Source: Prevotellaceae bacterium | GTDB lineage: Bacteria > Bacteroidota > Bacteroidia > Bacteroidales > UBA932 | Assembly: GCA_031266935.1 (NCBI GenBank) | Contig: JAISAC010000075.1 | Location: forward strand, 1 to 33,085 | Direction: 5' to 3' | DNA: 33,085 nucleotides | Shown: positions 17,775-26,100 of the stretch, piece after piece | Position numbering within the stretch: the first letter of the stretch is position 1 | Layout: each line of letters opens with the position of its first letter | Made by a program: the position numbers and the translations under genes | The notes under the pieces: generated by a model | Databases searched by the model: none | Seen by the model: only the letters and a program-made list of their open reading frames with translations | Told to the model about the DNA's origin: nothing

Positions 17775-19547
17775 CTACATTCTTTCCGGCAGCTCTATTC
17801 CCAGCAAATCCATTGCCGTTTTCAGCACCTTGCCCAGCTGCTGTAGCAGCGCCAATCGCAGCTGCTTCACCGCAACATTTTCCTCCTTCAAAACGGACAC
17901 ATCGTGGTAGTACTGGTTAAATGCCTTGGCAAGCTCAAAGGTATAGTTTGCCACCAGCGCGGGCGAGTACTCCACGCCGGCCTGCGCCACTACCTGCGGA
18001 AACTCGGCCATGCTCTTCACCAGCTCCACCTCACGCTCTCCCAGCGCTGCCGCGCCGGCGTCCGCCTCAACCTGCTGCTCCTGCGCCTTGCGCAAAACCG
18101 AGCAAATACGGGCAAACGTATACTGTATGAACGGCCCGGTGTTTCCATTAAAATCAATCGACTCCTTGGGGTCAAAAAGCATGGTCTTTTTGGGGTCAAC
18201 CTTGAGGATAAAATACTTTAGCGCTCCCATGCCCACCATATGAAACAGCCGCTGCTGCTCTTCCTGCGGGATGTCGGAGAGCTTACCCAGCTCCAGCGAA
18301 GTTTCGCGCGCCGTAGCAACCATTGCTTCTATCAAGTCGTCGGCGTCAACAACCGTACCCTCGCGCGACTTCATCTTGCCTTCGGGCAGCTCTACCATTC
18401 CGTACGAGAGGTGGTAAATGCTGTCGGACCAGGCGTAGCCCAACTTTTTCAGAATGAGCTTGAGCAGCTGAAAATGGTAGTTCTGCTCGTTGCCCACCAC
18501 GTAAATAAGCTCGCTAAAGCTATACTCCGAAAAGCGATGCAGGGCTGTTCCCAAATCCTGCGTTATGTACACCGACGTGCCGTCCGACCGTAGCAGTAGC
18601 TTCTGGTCGAGGCCGTCGGGGATGAGGTCGCACCACACCGAGCCGTCTTCTCTTTTGAAAAAGACACCTTTCTGCAAGCCTTCCGCAACAAGCTCCTTGC
18701 CCAGCAGGTATGTTCGCGATTCGTAGTAGGTTTTGTCGAATGAAACGCCCAGCTTTTGGTAGGTAGCGTCGAAGCCCTCATATACCCAGCCGTTCATTTC
18801 TTCCCACAAATCAAAAATTTCGTCGTTGCCCTGCTCCCACATCAGCAGCATATTTTGCGCCTCCTGCATTATGGGCGCCTGTTTTTTTGCCTCGTCTTCC
18901 GGAACTCCCGTGTGCCTCAGCGCCGATACCTGCCGCTTGTACTCCTTGTCGAACTTCACGTAGTACTCGCCCACGAGGTGGTCGCCCTTTTTGCCCGACG
19001 ATTGCGGCGTTTCGCCGTTGCCAAACTTTTGCCACGCCAGCATTGACTTGCAAATATGAATGCCCCTGTCGTTCACCAAATTCACCTTAATGACCTGATG
19101 CCCGTTGGCCGCAAGGATTTTTGCCACCGAGTGCCCCAGGAGATTATTGCGAATATGCCCCAAGTGCAGCGGCTTGTTGGTGTTGGGCGACGAGTACTCC
19201 ACCATCACCGTTTTGCCGGAGGCGGGGGAGTAGCCAAACGATGCGCTGCCGGCTATTTGCAGCAGCTGTTCGCGCCAAAAATCCTTAGACAGCTTGATGT
19301 TGAGGAATCCGGTTACCACGTTAAACGCCTCCACCTGCGGCACGTTCGCCGTGAGCCATTCGCCCACGTCGGCGCCTGTTTGCTCCGGCGATTTGCCGCT
19401 GAGCTTGGCAAGCGGAAAAACAACGAGCGTAATATCACCCTCAAACTCCTTGCGAGTTTTTTGCAGCTGCAAGGGTATATCTTCGTTCCCGTAAAGGGCT
19501 TTGATGCAGCTTTCAATCTTTTGAGCTACGTATAACTCTGTGTTCAT
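17775..19547 (-). CDS. argS: Arginyl-tRNA synthetase
   Basis: This class I synthetase charges tRNA-Arg with arginine. From the ATG at 19547 the product has 590 residues. It starts with the Arg-specific N-terminal domain (about 1-105, recognising the tRNA D-loop), followed by the Rossmann catalytic domain with VEYSSPNTNKPLHLGHIRNN (HIGH motif HLGH at 128-131). The KMSKS-like loop reads GKMKSREGTVVDADDL. The C-terminal helical anticodon-binding domain ends in LLGIELPERM. An upstream TTG would add three residues, but it overlaps a TAAATTTG promoter-like box and is rejected. The gene separates the restriction island from the hydrolase cluster and has normal housekeeping composition. Confidence 0.98.
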   Translation of the reverse strand: MNTELYVAQKIESCIKALYGNEDIPLQLQKTRKEFEGDITLVVFPLAKLSGKSPEQTGADVGEWLTANVPQVEAFNVVTGFLNIKLSKDFWREQLLQIAGSASFGYSPASGKTVMVEYSSPNTNKPLHLGHIRNNLLGHSVAKILAANGHQVIKVNLVNDRGIHICKSMLAWQKFGNGETPQSSGKKGDHLVGEYYVKFDKEYKRQVSALRHTGVPEDEAKKQAPIMQEAQNMLLMWEQGNDEIFDLWEEMNGWVYEGFDATYQKLGVSFDKTYYESRTYLLGKELVAEGLQKGVFFKREDGSVWCDLIPDGLDQKLLLRSDGTSVYITQDLGTALHRFSEYSFSELIYVVGNEQNYHFQLLKLILKKLGYAWSDSIYHLSYGMVELPEGKMKSREGTVVDADDLIEAMVATARETSLELGKLSDIPQEEQQRLFHMVGMGALKYFILKVDPKKTMLFDPKESIDFNGNTGPFIQYTFARICSVLRKAQEQQVEADAGAAALGEREVELVKSMAEFPQVVAQAGVEYSPALVANYTFELAKAFNQYYHDVSVLKEENVAVKQLRLALLQQLGKVLKTAMDLLGIELPERM

Positions 19548-19553
19548 AAAAGT

Positions 19554-19561
19554 CAAATTTA
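19554..19561 (-). promoter_or_regulatory. Candidate -7 promoter box (TAAATTTG) for argS
   Basis: Matches TAnnTTTG on the minus strand, ending 7 bp before the argS ATG. If real, the transcript would be nearly leaderless. The close spacing makes it uncertain. Confidence 0.3.
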
Positions 19562-19567
19562 TAGTTT

Positions 19568-19640
19568 GTGATAAATTAAAGTGATAAATTAAAAGTGATA
19601 AATTAAAGTGACAAATTAAAGTGACAAATTAAAGTGATAA
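19568..19640. repeat. 13-bp tandem repeat (GTGATAAATTAAA, 5 copies plus partial)
   Basis: Units are GTGATAAATTAAA or GTGACAAATTAAA with one extra A after the second copy; a partial sixth unit (GTGATAA) ends the tract. The tract fills the argS-hydrolase gap and supplies the hydrolase stop codon at 19629-19631. It also lies directly upstream of argS. Confidence 0.9.
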
Positions 19641-20588
19641 AAGGAACTCCATCAGGATTTCATTGAACTTTTTTGGGTTATCCATGTTGGCGCAATGCCC
19701 TGCATTTTCGATGATATGCATTTGGCTTTCCGTATCATCTTCATGCCATTGTCGGGTCAGGGTTACAGCCAATTCCAAGTCTTTTTCTCCGGATAAAATC
19801 AGCAGCGGGTAATCCCGCCGGATTTCCGGGCGGTTCGCTACCAGCTTGTCCAAACCGGACATGACCGTGAACGATTTTCGGGTAAACGACCGGGCGCTTT
19901 CGTAAAAACGGGCTTGCGCTGTCGGGTCAATTGCCGTTGTGGAGGCGGCGTACCTTCGGAAAGCGTCCATGGAAAAAATCATCTTAAACAGCCATTTAAA
20001 CAGCTCGCTTCGTTGCGCTTTCGCGATTTGTTTCTGCTTTTTGTTTATGCTGTAGCCGCCCAAAACGGTTAGCGACAGCGTTTTTTCGGGATATTTCAAG
20101 GCAAAATCCTGCGCAAGCAACGAGCCTAAAGACACGCCTGCAATGTGCGCCTCTTCAATTCCCTCCAAGTCCAAAATTTCGGCGACGTGAACGGACGTCG
20201 AAGCTATTTTATCCTTCGATTTTCCAACCTGCGACAAGCCATGCCCTAACATATCCACGGTTATTACCCGAAATTTCTGCGAGAAATAATCAACCTGCCC
20301 GTCAAAACACCGGTGGTCTCCAAATGCGGGATGAAGAAAAATTATCGCTTCCCGCTCTTCATTCCCGCTCACGAAATAGTATATTGAATAGCCCTCTTTT
20401 TCAAGCGTTTTCTGCTCAGTAGAGCTGCTAACGCATAAGCTCCGGTTTTCAGGTTCCTTTATCTTTTCCATTTTCTTGCTGTATATGCGATTCCCAATTG
20501 CGTAGTAGGTTTTTGTAATTCCGGTCAGCGCGCCAACTATGCATACAGCTACAATAAATATCTTTCCTTTTTTCATTTTATCCTTCAT
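19629..20588 (-). CDS. Membrane-anchored alpha/beta hydrolase
   Basis: The 319-residue protein has an N-terminal hydrophobic helix (about 9-30, IFIVAVCIVGALTGITKTYY) that should anchor it to the membrane with the enzyme outside. The alpha/beta-hydrolase core then shows the oxyanion region HPAFGDHRCFDGQ, VDMLGHG, the nucleophile elbow GVSLGS with Ser153, an acid at about Asp270 (SGEKDLE) and His298 (NAGHCANMD). Substrate is unknown; esterase, lipase and haloperoxidase-like activities share this fold. Starts at 20588 or 20576 are both ATG; the first overlaps the upstream flavoprotein stop by 11 bp, so the two genes form an operon. Its stop codon lies inside the 13-bp repeat tract, so repeat slippage could change the very C-terminus. 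Confidence 0.9.
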   Translation of the reverse strand: MKDKMKKGKIFIVAVCIVGALTGITKTYYAIGNRIYSKKMEKIKEPENRSLCVSSSTEQKTLEKEGYSIYYFVSGNEEREAIIFLHPAFGDHRCFDGQVDYFSQKFRVITVDMLGHGLSQVGKSKDKIASTSVHVAEILDLEGIEEAHIAGVSLGSLLAQDFALKYPEKTLSLTVLGGYSINKKQKQIAKAQRSELFKWLFKMIFSMDAFRRYAASTTAIDPTAQARFYESARSFTRKSFTVMSGLDKLVANRPEIRRDYPLLILSGEKDLELAVTLTRQWHEDDTESQMHIIENAGHCANMDNPKKFNEILMEFLLSL

Positions 20589-21069
20589 TACGGCCTGTTT
20601 TTCCCCGCTTTCCCGTAAATTCTTCTACAACCATCTTATATACAGCAATCCGCGCCATCACATTTTCATCAAAATGATACGTTTCGTTTTTTCCGGTCTG
20701 ATGCTTCATCAACCGGTTCAATCCATCCTCTTTTTCGGCTGCCGTATTCAGCAGGATTATCTTGCCTGTACCGATTACGCTTTCAAATACATAGCTGTAG
20801 CTGCACGGTTTTTCACCTTCGACTAAAGCGCTGTCGCAGTCAACTTCAAAGCATGCCCGATTATTCTTTTCTATTATTTCCATCTTTTTGCCTTCGCAAG
20901 CGCTGTGAAAATACAGGGTTAAACCGCCATTTTCAAAGGAATATCCATAATTCAAAGGAACAATGTAGGGCTGGCTATTAGCAGACAGCGCAAGCCGACA
21001 AACCTTGTTTTTATCAATGATTTTTAGTTTTTCATTGATGTCCGCTATTTCCTTATCTTTCCTTCGCAT
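20578..21069 (-). CDS. PNPOx-like flavin-binding family protein (NimA-like)
   Basis: The 163-residue cytoplasmic protein resembles the pyridoxamine-5'-phosphate-oxidase-like split-barrel family that includes 5-nitroimidazole reductases. It opens with RRKDKEIADINEKLKIIDKN, then CRLALSANSQPYIVPLNYGYSF and LYFHSACEGKKMEIIEKNNRACFEV, which are the typical FMN/substrate-binding strands. YVFESVIGTGKIILLNTAAEK and MARIAVYKMVVEEFTGKR complete the fold. Members bind FMN, F420 or haem; which one applies here is unknown, and vitamin B6 synthesis is unlikely. It overlaps the start of the hydrolase gene and lies 70 bp after the DUF2867-like gene. ATG at 21069. Confidence 0.88.
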   Translation of the reverse strand: MRRKDKEIADINEKLKIIDKNKVCRLALSANSQPYIVPLNYGYSFENGGLTLYFHSACEGKKMEIIEKNNRACFEVDCDSALVEGEKPCSYSYVFESVIGTGKIILLNTAAEKEDGLNRLMKHQTGKNETYHFDENVMARIAVYKMVVEEFTGKRGKTGRNEG

Positions 21070-21139
21070 GGTACGGAGATGCTTTGAACTTTAATTTTAG
21101 ACATTTATCCACACTTTTCATTGAGCAACTTGATTTCTG

Positions 21140-21688
21140 TCACAAGTATGTGATAAGCTTGTTACAAAACTTGCGCCGCAAAGGTACTCTTTTTTCCGAA
21201 TTATACTGCGCACGATTTAGCTGTAGGGGTACAATAATTTTATGAACGGGTTTTACGGGTATAAAGTAAAGCCGGCCTCCCCAGCTGTTGTATTTCACGA
21301 CCGTGGTTAAATATACTTCGGATTTTTCCCTGTCAACCAAAACCGATGTTCTGAATTTAAGGTGCTTATCGTCTTCTTCCATTACTATTTCATTCTCGTT
21401 GCGAGCCGATACTGTAAAAATCATCAGCCTTGAACCCACCGGGTAGTAATTCCGCTCCGGGGCTTCATTTCCCGATGCGGCTAAGCCGAACAGCCGCACA
21501 ATGCGATCTCTGATTTTCATCAAAACGGCGACAATGTCCGACATCCTGAATATTTCCGTAGCAATTTTATCTACGCTCAAATCAGCCGATTGGGCAACTT
21601 TATACGAATCGAAGTAATCAGCTCGCCCGAACCCTTCCATTATGATTGACTTTGAAGGAATTTTTTTTAACGGGACAACTTTACTCAT
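21140..21688 (-). CDS. DUF2867-like protein
   Basis: This 182-residue cytoplasmic protein matches my recollection of the DUF2867 pattern. An N-terminal GRADYFDSYKVA stretch is followed by helices ending KIRDRIVRLFGL and the strand HLKFRTSVLVDREKSEVYLT. A C-terminal TTVVKYNSWGGRLYFIPVKP then VHKIIVP completes it. The family is of unknown function and is often found fused to, or beside, NAD(P)-binding proteins. It has no signal peptide or membrane segment. It precedes the PNPOx-like and hydrolase genes on the same strand and may be co-transcribed. ATG at 21688, with the winged-helix fragment of the Fic locus 107 bp upstream. Confidence 0.7.
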   Translation of the reverse strand: MSKVVPLKKIPSKSIIMEGFGRADYFDSYKVAQSADLSVDKIATEIFRMSDIVAVLMKIRDRIVRLFGLAASGNEAPERNYYPVGSRLMIFTVSARNENEIVMEEDDKHLKFRTSVLVDREKSEVYLTTVVKYNSWGGRLYFIPVKPVHKIIVPLQLNRAQYNSEKRVPLRRKFCNKLITYL

Positions 21689-21794
21689 TGTATATCAATT
21701 TTTTTTATGTTTTCAACAGGATTTCGGATTATGTTGCATCTGCATCGTACCTGTATTGTATCCGAAAACTATCTTAATCAACGGATTTGAGACG

Positions 21795-21992
21795 CTACCG
21801 AATTACTTGATTTATTTTCCAAAAGCCGCCTCTATCAGCGCCCGTTCTTTCAATGTATTTTAAATCGGATAATTTTTTTATATCTCTTTCTATTGTTCTG
21901 TCAGAAGCATTTAATATCACCGAAAGTTGTTTTGCCGAAATTGTATTGTTTTCAGCAATAAGCTCCAATATACGATTTTGTTTCTCCGACAT
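21795..21992 (-). CDS. Winged-helix (DeoR/HTH_11-like) tail of the Fic gene, out of frame
   Basis: This 65-residue ORF is a compact winged helix: QNRILELIAENNTISAKQLS, SDRTIERDIKKL as recognition helix and IERTGADRGGFWKI as wing. Such a domain is the usual C-terminus of many Fic proteins. Its first codons (MSEK) duplicate the last in-frame repeat of the Fic gene, but it is in the +1 frame relative to Fic because of two extra 11-bp units. It could be translated alone from the ATG at 21992, overlapping the end of Fic by 41 bp, or joined to Fic when repeat number changes. The intact, conserved-looking wing argues that the domain is still under selection. Confidence 0.7.
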   Translation of the reverse strand: MSEKQNRILELIAENNTISAKQLSVILNASDRTIERDIKKLSDLKYIERTGADRGGFWKINQVIR

Positions 21993-22875
21993 TTCTCCGA
22001 CATTTCTCCGACATTTCTTGCGATATTTCTTGCGATATTTCTTGCGAATTTACAGGTACACTTTTGCCAATAATAATTTTTAAATATCTGTTTTTCAATT
22101 CATTATTTTCTCCCAAAAGAAGATTTTCAAAGAATTTCATCAAATATTCCTGTGTGGCATAAATTTTATTAACATAGTCGTTGTAATTTGCCCGCACAAG
22201 CGCGTTGCGGAAATACCAGGAATGTTCGGCAAACATATCTTCGACCTTGAAGCTAAAAGAGCGCAAATATTTTATAGTAAAAACAGCCGTACTTCGTGTA
22301 TTCCCTTCGCCAAAAGCGTGAATTTGCCACAAACCGGAAACGAATTTTACAATATGTTCTACTGTTTCCCTTTCATTCAATCCTTTATAATTAAAATTTT
22401 TTTCCTGTTGGAAATCATAATCAAGCGTAGCACGAATAATTTCGGCATCTGAATAAAGCACCGATTTTCCGTTAAGCACCCATTCGGCTTTGCTGATATT
22501 GTAATCTCTGATTTTGCCTGCAAACTTGTAAATTCCTGCAAAAAGTTGTTTGTGAATATTAATATACTCTACAGGCGAGAAAGAAAATGTGTTGTTAGAT
22601 AGAATTTTGGCAATGCGAGCCGAAACCGTATCTGCTTCTTCGGTACGGTCATCATCGTTTGCTCTGACGGTTTTTGCGCTGTAATAATTGCCAATACGAT
22701 GTTGTACCTCATCAATAGTGATTTTGCCTTCAATGTTCTGTTTGGCTGTTTCAATAAGGTAGTCGCTGGGTGTTAAGCCATCAACCTGCTGCAAGCCGAT
22801 GGCCGTTTGCCAAATGTGAACCTTTTCCTTTTGTTTCGGCTCGCCCTGACGGATATATTCTTCAAAATCTTTCAT
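21952..22875 (-). CDS. Fic-domain protein (AMPylase/nucleotidyl transferase family)
   Basis: Fic enzymes transfer AMP or related groups to hydroxyl side chains of target proteins. This 307-residue protein has an N-terminal helical region resembling the VbhA-like antitoxin domain (SDYLIETAKQNIEGKITIDE, about 37-56), where IEG recalls the inhibitory motif, but no Ser/Thr stands at the required spacing. The Fic core includes RDYNISKAEWVLNG and the active loop HAFGEGNTRS (186-195) with catalytic His186 and the phosphate-binding EGNTR. After the core come GKSVPVNSQEI repeats and then a frame change that produces a short tail (RRNVGETKSYIGAYC) instead of the winged helix encoded just downstream. 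Copy number of the 11-bp repeat at 21982-22014 decides which C-terminus is made. ATG at 22875. The target is unknown. Confidence 0.9.
   Translation of the reverse strand: MKDFEEYIRQGEPKQKEKVHIWQTAIGLQQVDGLTPSDYLIETAKQNIEGKITIDEVQHRIGNYYSAKTVRANDDDRTEEADTVSARIAKILSNNTFSFSPVEYINIHKQLFAGIYKFAGKIRDYNISKAEWVLNGKSVLYSDAEIIRATLDYDFQQEKNFNYKGLNERETVEHIVKFVSGLWQIHAFGEGNTRSTAVFTIKYLRSFSFKVEDMFAEHSWYFRNALVRANYNDYVNKIYATQEYLMKFFENLLLGENNELKNRYLKIIIGKSVPVNSQEISQEISQEMSEKCRRNVGETKSYIGAYC
21982..22014 (-). repeat. 11-bp tandem repeat x3 at the Fic/wHTH frame junction
   Basis: Three perfect copies of ATGTCGGAGAA (minus strand). Eleven is not a multiple of three, so each gain or loss changes the reading frame. 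The wHTH frame is offset by +1 from Fic with three copies; one copy (-22 bp) or four copies (+11 bp) restores an open Fic-wHTH fusion. Codons within the repeat stay free of stops in the four-copy case. Confidence 0.95.
22015..22050 (-). repeat. 12-bp in-frame repeat x3 in Fic (SQEI)
   Basis: Three copies of a 12-bp unit (TTCTTGCGATAT on the + strand, last copy TTCTTGCGAATT) encode SQEI-SQEI-SQEM in the Fic linker. It directly abuts the 11-bp repeat. Copy-number change here alters only linker length. Confidence 0.9.
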
Positions 22876-23130
22876 CTTTCTATCTACTAAAACTTTCGCT
22901 GCTTAGGGATTCAGTAAATTAACGTCATTCAAGCTTCTCTCTTATTTCAGAGGTTGTTTTGTAAGAAAAATTAGGTGAAACCGAGCGTAGCGAGTTCACG
23001 AACACTTTAAAAAATAAACACGAGTGAGTAAATGAGGTTCCAGCTGCCCCACATTCTATCTGCATTCTAACTACCTAATTGCAAGCTATTTTCATAGCAC
23101 CTCAAAAAAAAAGAATTAGCCTATAAAAGC

Positions 23131-26100
23131 TCAATCTCTTTCTTTGATCAGGGCAATCAATTCATTCAAGGACAGGTTTGCCGAGCGGTCGCTTCCTTCG
23201 AGCAGGGATTCCGCCAAGTCGCGCTTGGTGCTATGCAGGTGAATGATTTTCTCTTCAATCGTATTTTCTGCCACCAAGCGGTATATGGTCACCGGACGGG
23301 TTTGCCCGATGCGGTGCGCGCGGTCGGAGGCCTGATCTTCGATGGCGGGATTCCACCAGGGGTCTAAGTGTATAACGTAATCGGCGGCGGTAAGGTTTAA
23401 GCCCAACCCGCCTGCCTTGAGGCTGATAAGGAATAGGTCGCCTTCGCCGCCCTGAAAGCGGCGGACGCTCTTTTCGCGCTCGGCCATCGGCGACGAGCCG
23501 TCTAAGTACTGATACGTGATGCCCTGCTCGTCCAGCGCCTTCCTGACGACGGAAAGATGCATGACAAACTGGCTGAAAACAAGCGCACGGTGCTTGTTTT
23601 CCTTCAGCTCGCTCGCAATTTCGAGGAAAGCTGCCAGCTTGGAGGAGGGAATCCGAATATCTTTGTCAATCAGCAGCGGGTTGCAGCTCGCTAAGCGGAG
23701 CTTGGTGATTTCTGCCAATACCTGCATCTGCTTTGCGCCCCCCGAAAGCGTATTGTCTTTGTCGGACAGGTTTTCAAGCGCCTGGCGGCGTAAGGCTTCG
23801 TAGAACGCCATTTCTTCGCCCGAAAGCTGTATTTTCTTTACGATTTCGGTTTTCGGCGGCAGCTCGTCCAAAACGGCCGACTTGGTGCGCCGCAGAATAA
23901 ACGGCGTGATTAACTTTTTCAGGTACTTGCGCGTTGCCTCATCGTCCGGCTTGATGAACGTGTCGGTAAAGTGCTGCAAGCTGCCTAATAATCCGGGGTT
24001 CGTAAAGTTGAACAGGTTCCATACCTCGCCCAGGTTATTTTGCACCGGCGTACCGGTAAGCGCAACGCGGAAGGCGGCTTTGAGCTGCATGCTTGCCTTG
24101 GACGTTTTGGTCGCATAGTTTTTGATGGCGTGGGCTTCGTCGAGTATGGCGGTGGCAAAAGAAGGCTCCGAGAACAATTTTTCTTCCGATTGAAGCAGGC
24201 CGTAGGACGTTACCAGAAGGTCGCCGGCCTCGAGCGCACGGACAATCTCCTGCCGGTTGCTCGCGACGTTGCCCAGCGTTTTGACGCGCAGCGTCGGGGC
24301 AAAGCGGGCGGCCTCGCTAACCCAGTTTCCGATGACCGAAACCGGACAAACGACCAGCGCGGGGCCGGCGGCGGCGCGATGCAGGAGTAGGGCCAGCGCC
24401 TGTACCGTTTTTCCTAAGCCCATATCGTCTGCCAGGCAGGCGCCTCCCTCCCACTCCGCCAGGCGAGCCATCCAGCGGAAGCCGTCTTCCTGATAGCTGC
24501 GCAGCTCGGCCTGCAGGGTGTCCGGAATAGCTGCCTCGATCGGGTTGCGGCTGAGGCGCTCCTGAAATTGCCGCCAGGCCTTATCGGCTTTCAAATCTCC
24601 TGCATTTTCAAAAAAGTCGTCCAAGGCTACCGACGCAAACTTATTCAGGCGAATTTCATTTTTAGACGTCGTTGAGTATAGGCGCAGGGCGTCCAGCTGC
24701 TTTTTTAGCTCCTTGCTTAAGGCAATAAACTCGCCGGAGCTTAGCTCGATAAATCGGTTGTGCCCCCGAGCCGTCAGCGAAAGTAGCTGCTGAAGCGAAA
24801 GCACCGTGTCTTCATCTACTTTAAGCTCGCCCTGTAAGTCAAACCAGTTCAGCCCGCTTTTCAGCGTCAAATGCAGGTGGTCGAAGTTGGCGGTTCCCCG
24901 TATTTTGTAGCGCTCGCCTTCCGGCCACTCCACAACGCACTCGCCGGTGTATTTAGCCAAGATATCCAGCAGGTGGAGGGAATCCAAGGGGTCGTCAAAC
25001 GCCATCAGGTCGTTCGTAACCGTAAGGCTTTCCAGCGTTTGAATTTCGTTCAGCAGCAGGGTTTCATTGTCCGCTTCGGCTTTCAGGTCCCGCTTTACCT
25101 GCAGCTGCATGTTTTTTTCGTTGGAAATTAATACTTTTCCTCCTTTTCCCGGCTTGCAGTAAGGCGGATGCGTTCCGAAAGGCTTGACGAACAGCTCGGC
25201 TTTCAGCCCGTCGCCGAAAGGCAGGAGCTGCACGCGGATGCGCGAATCGGTCGGCACCTCTTTGACCGCTGCCTGCGCGCTTTCCGAGGCCAGCAAGTCG
25301 GAGTGAACATTCATCCCCTGAGCGCTGAAAGTCCCCAGGAGGGCTATCAGCTTTTCTTTTCCGGCTATCGGGACAACGATTTTCTGCTCTTGGATAATCT
25401 GCAAAATCTGTACTTGCTTCTGCGTTAGCTCATAGACTTTATAGCGGGTGTTGGTTTCTTTTTGCAGCAGTATTTTATCGGAGCAGTCTGTGATGTCGGA
25501 AGAAAGAGCGTATCCTTTACTCGACTTGGCTACGGTAATGGTGGGCTGCGCGGCGACAAATTCGACGGGAACATCCTTGCTGTTGGTCAAAAAGATGTAC
25601 GGGTGCGCCACCAAAGCGGGGTAAACTTCGCGGGAAAATTCGTAGAAGTCGCTGTAGTAATCCCGGTGGTACTTGATGGCCTTGGCTATCTTTACGTCCT
25701 GATTGGTCATTCCCTGCGTTTTTCCCTCAAAAAAACTTTTCAGGGCGATATTTCTGCCGACCGACCAGCCCTTTGCCTGCCGGGTTTGCAGCACGGGCTG
25801 GATTTCGTTGTACTTGGGGCTGAAGTAGTAAACAACGCGCGCTTTGCTTTCGCCGTCCGAGGTTTTTTGCGCCGCAGATTTTAGCCCCAGCAGCATGTTC
25901 AGCGATTTCTCCCACGCTTCCTGCCGGGCTATTTGCGACAGCGCCGGCTGGTGCGGCAGCTCGCAGGCGATTTCATGGAACAGCGCCTGCGACGGCTCGC
26001 TCCCAAACCAGCTCCGGACAGCGTAAGCCGCTTCGTACGCCAGCAGGAGGTAGCCGGAAAGGCGGGCTTTTTCTACAATCCTGAGAGCAGCTTCCGAGTA

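Noticed and set aside
19548-19556. TTG start adding three residues to ArgS
   Set aside because: The codon overlaps a -7-like box, and MNTELYVAQKIE from the ATG at 19547 is a normal ArgS start.
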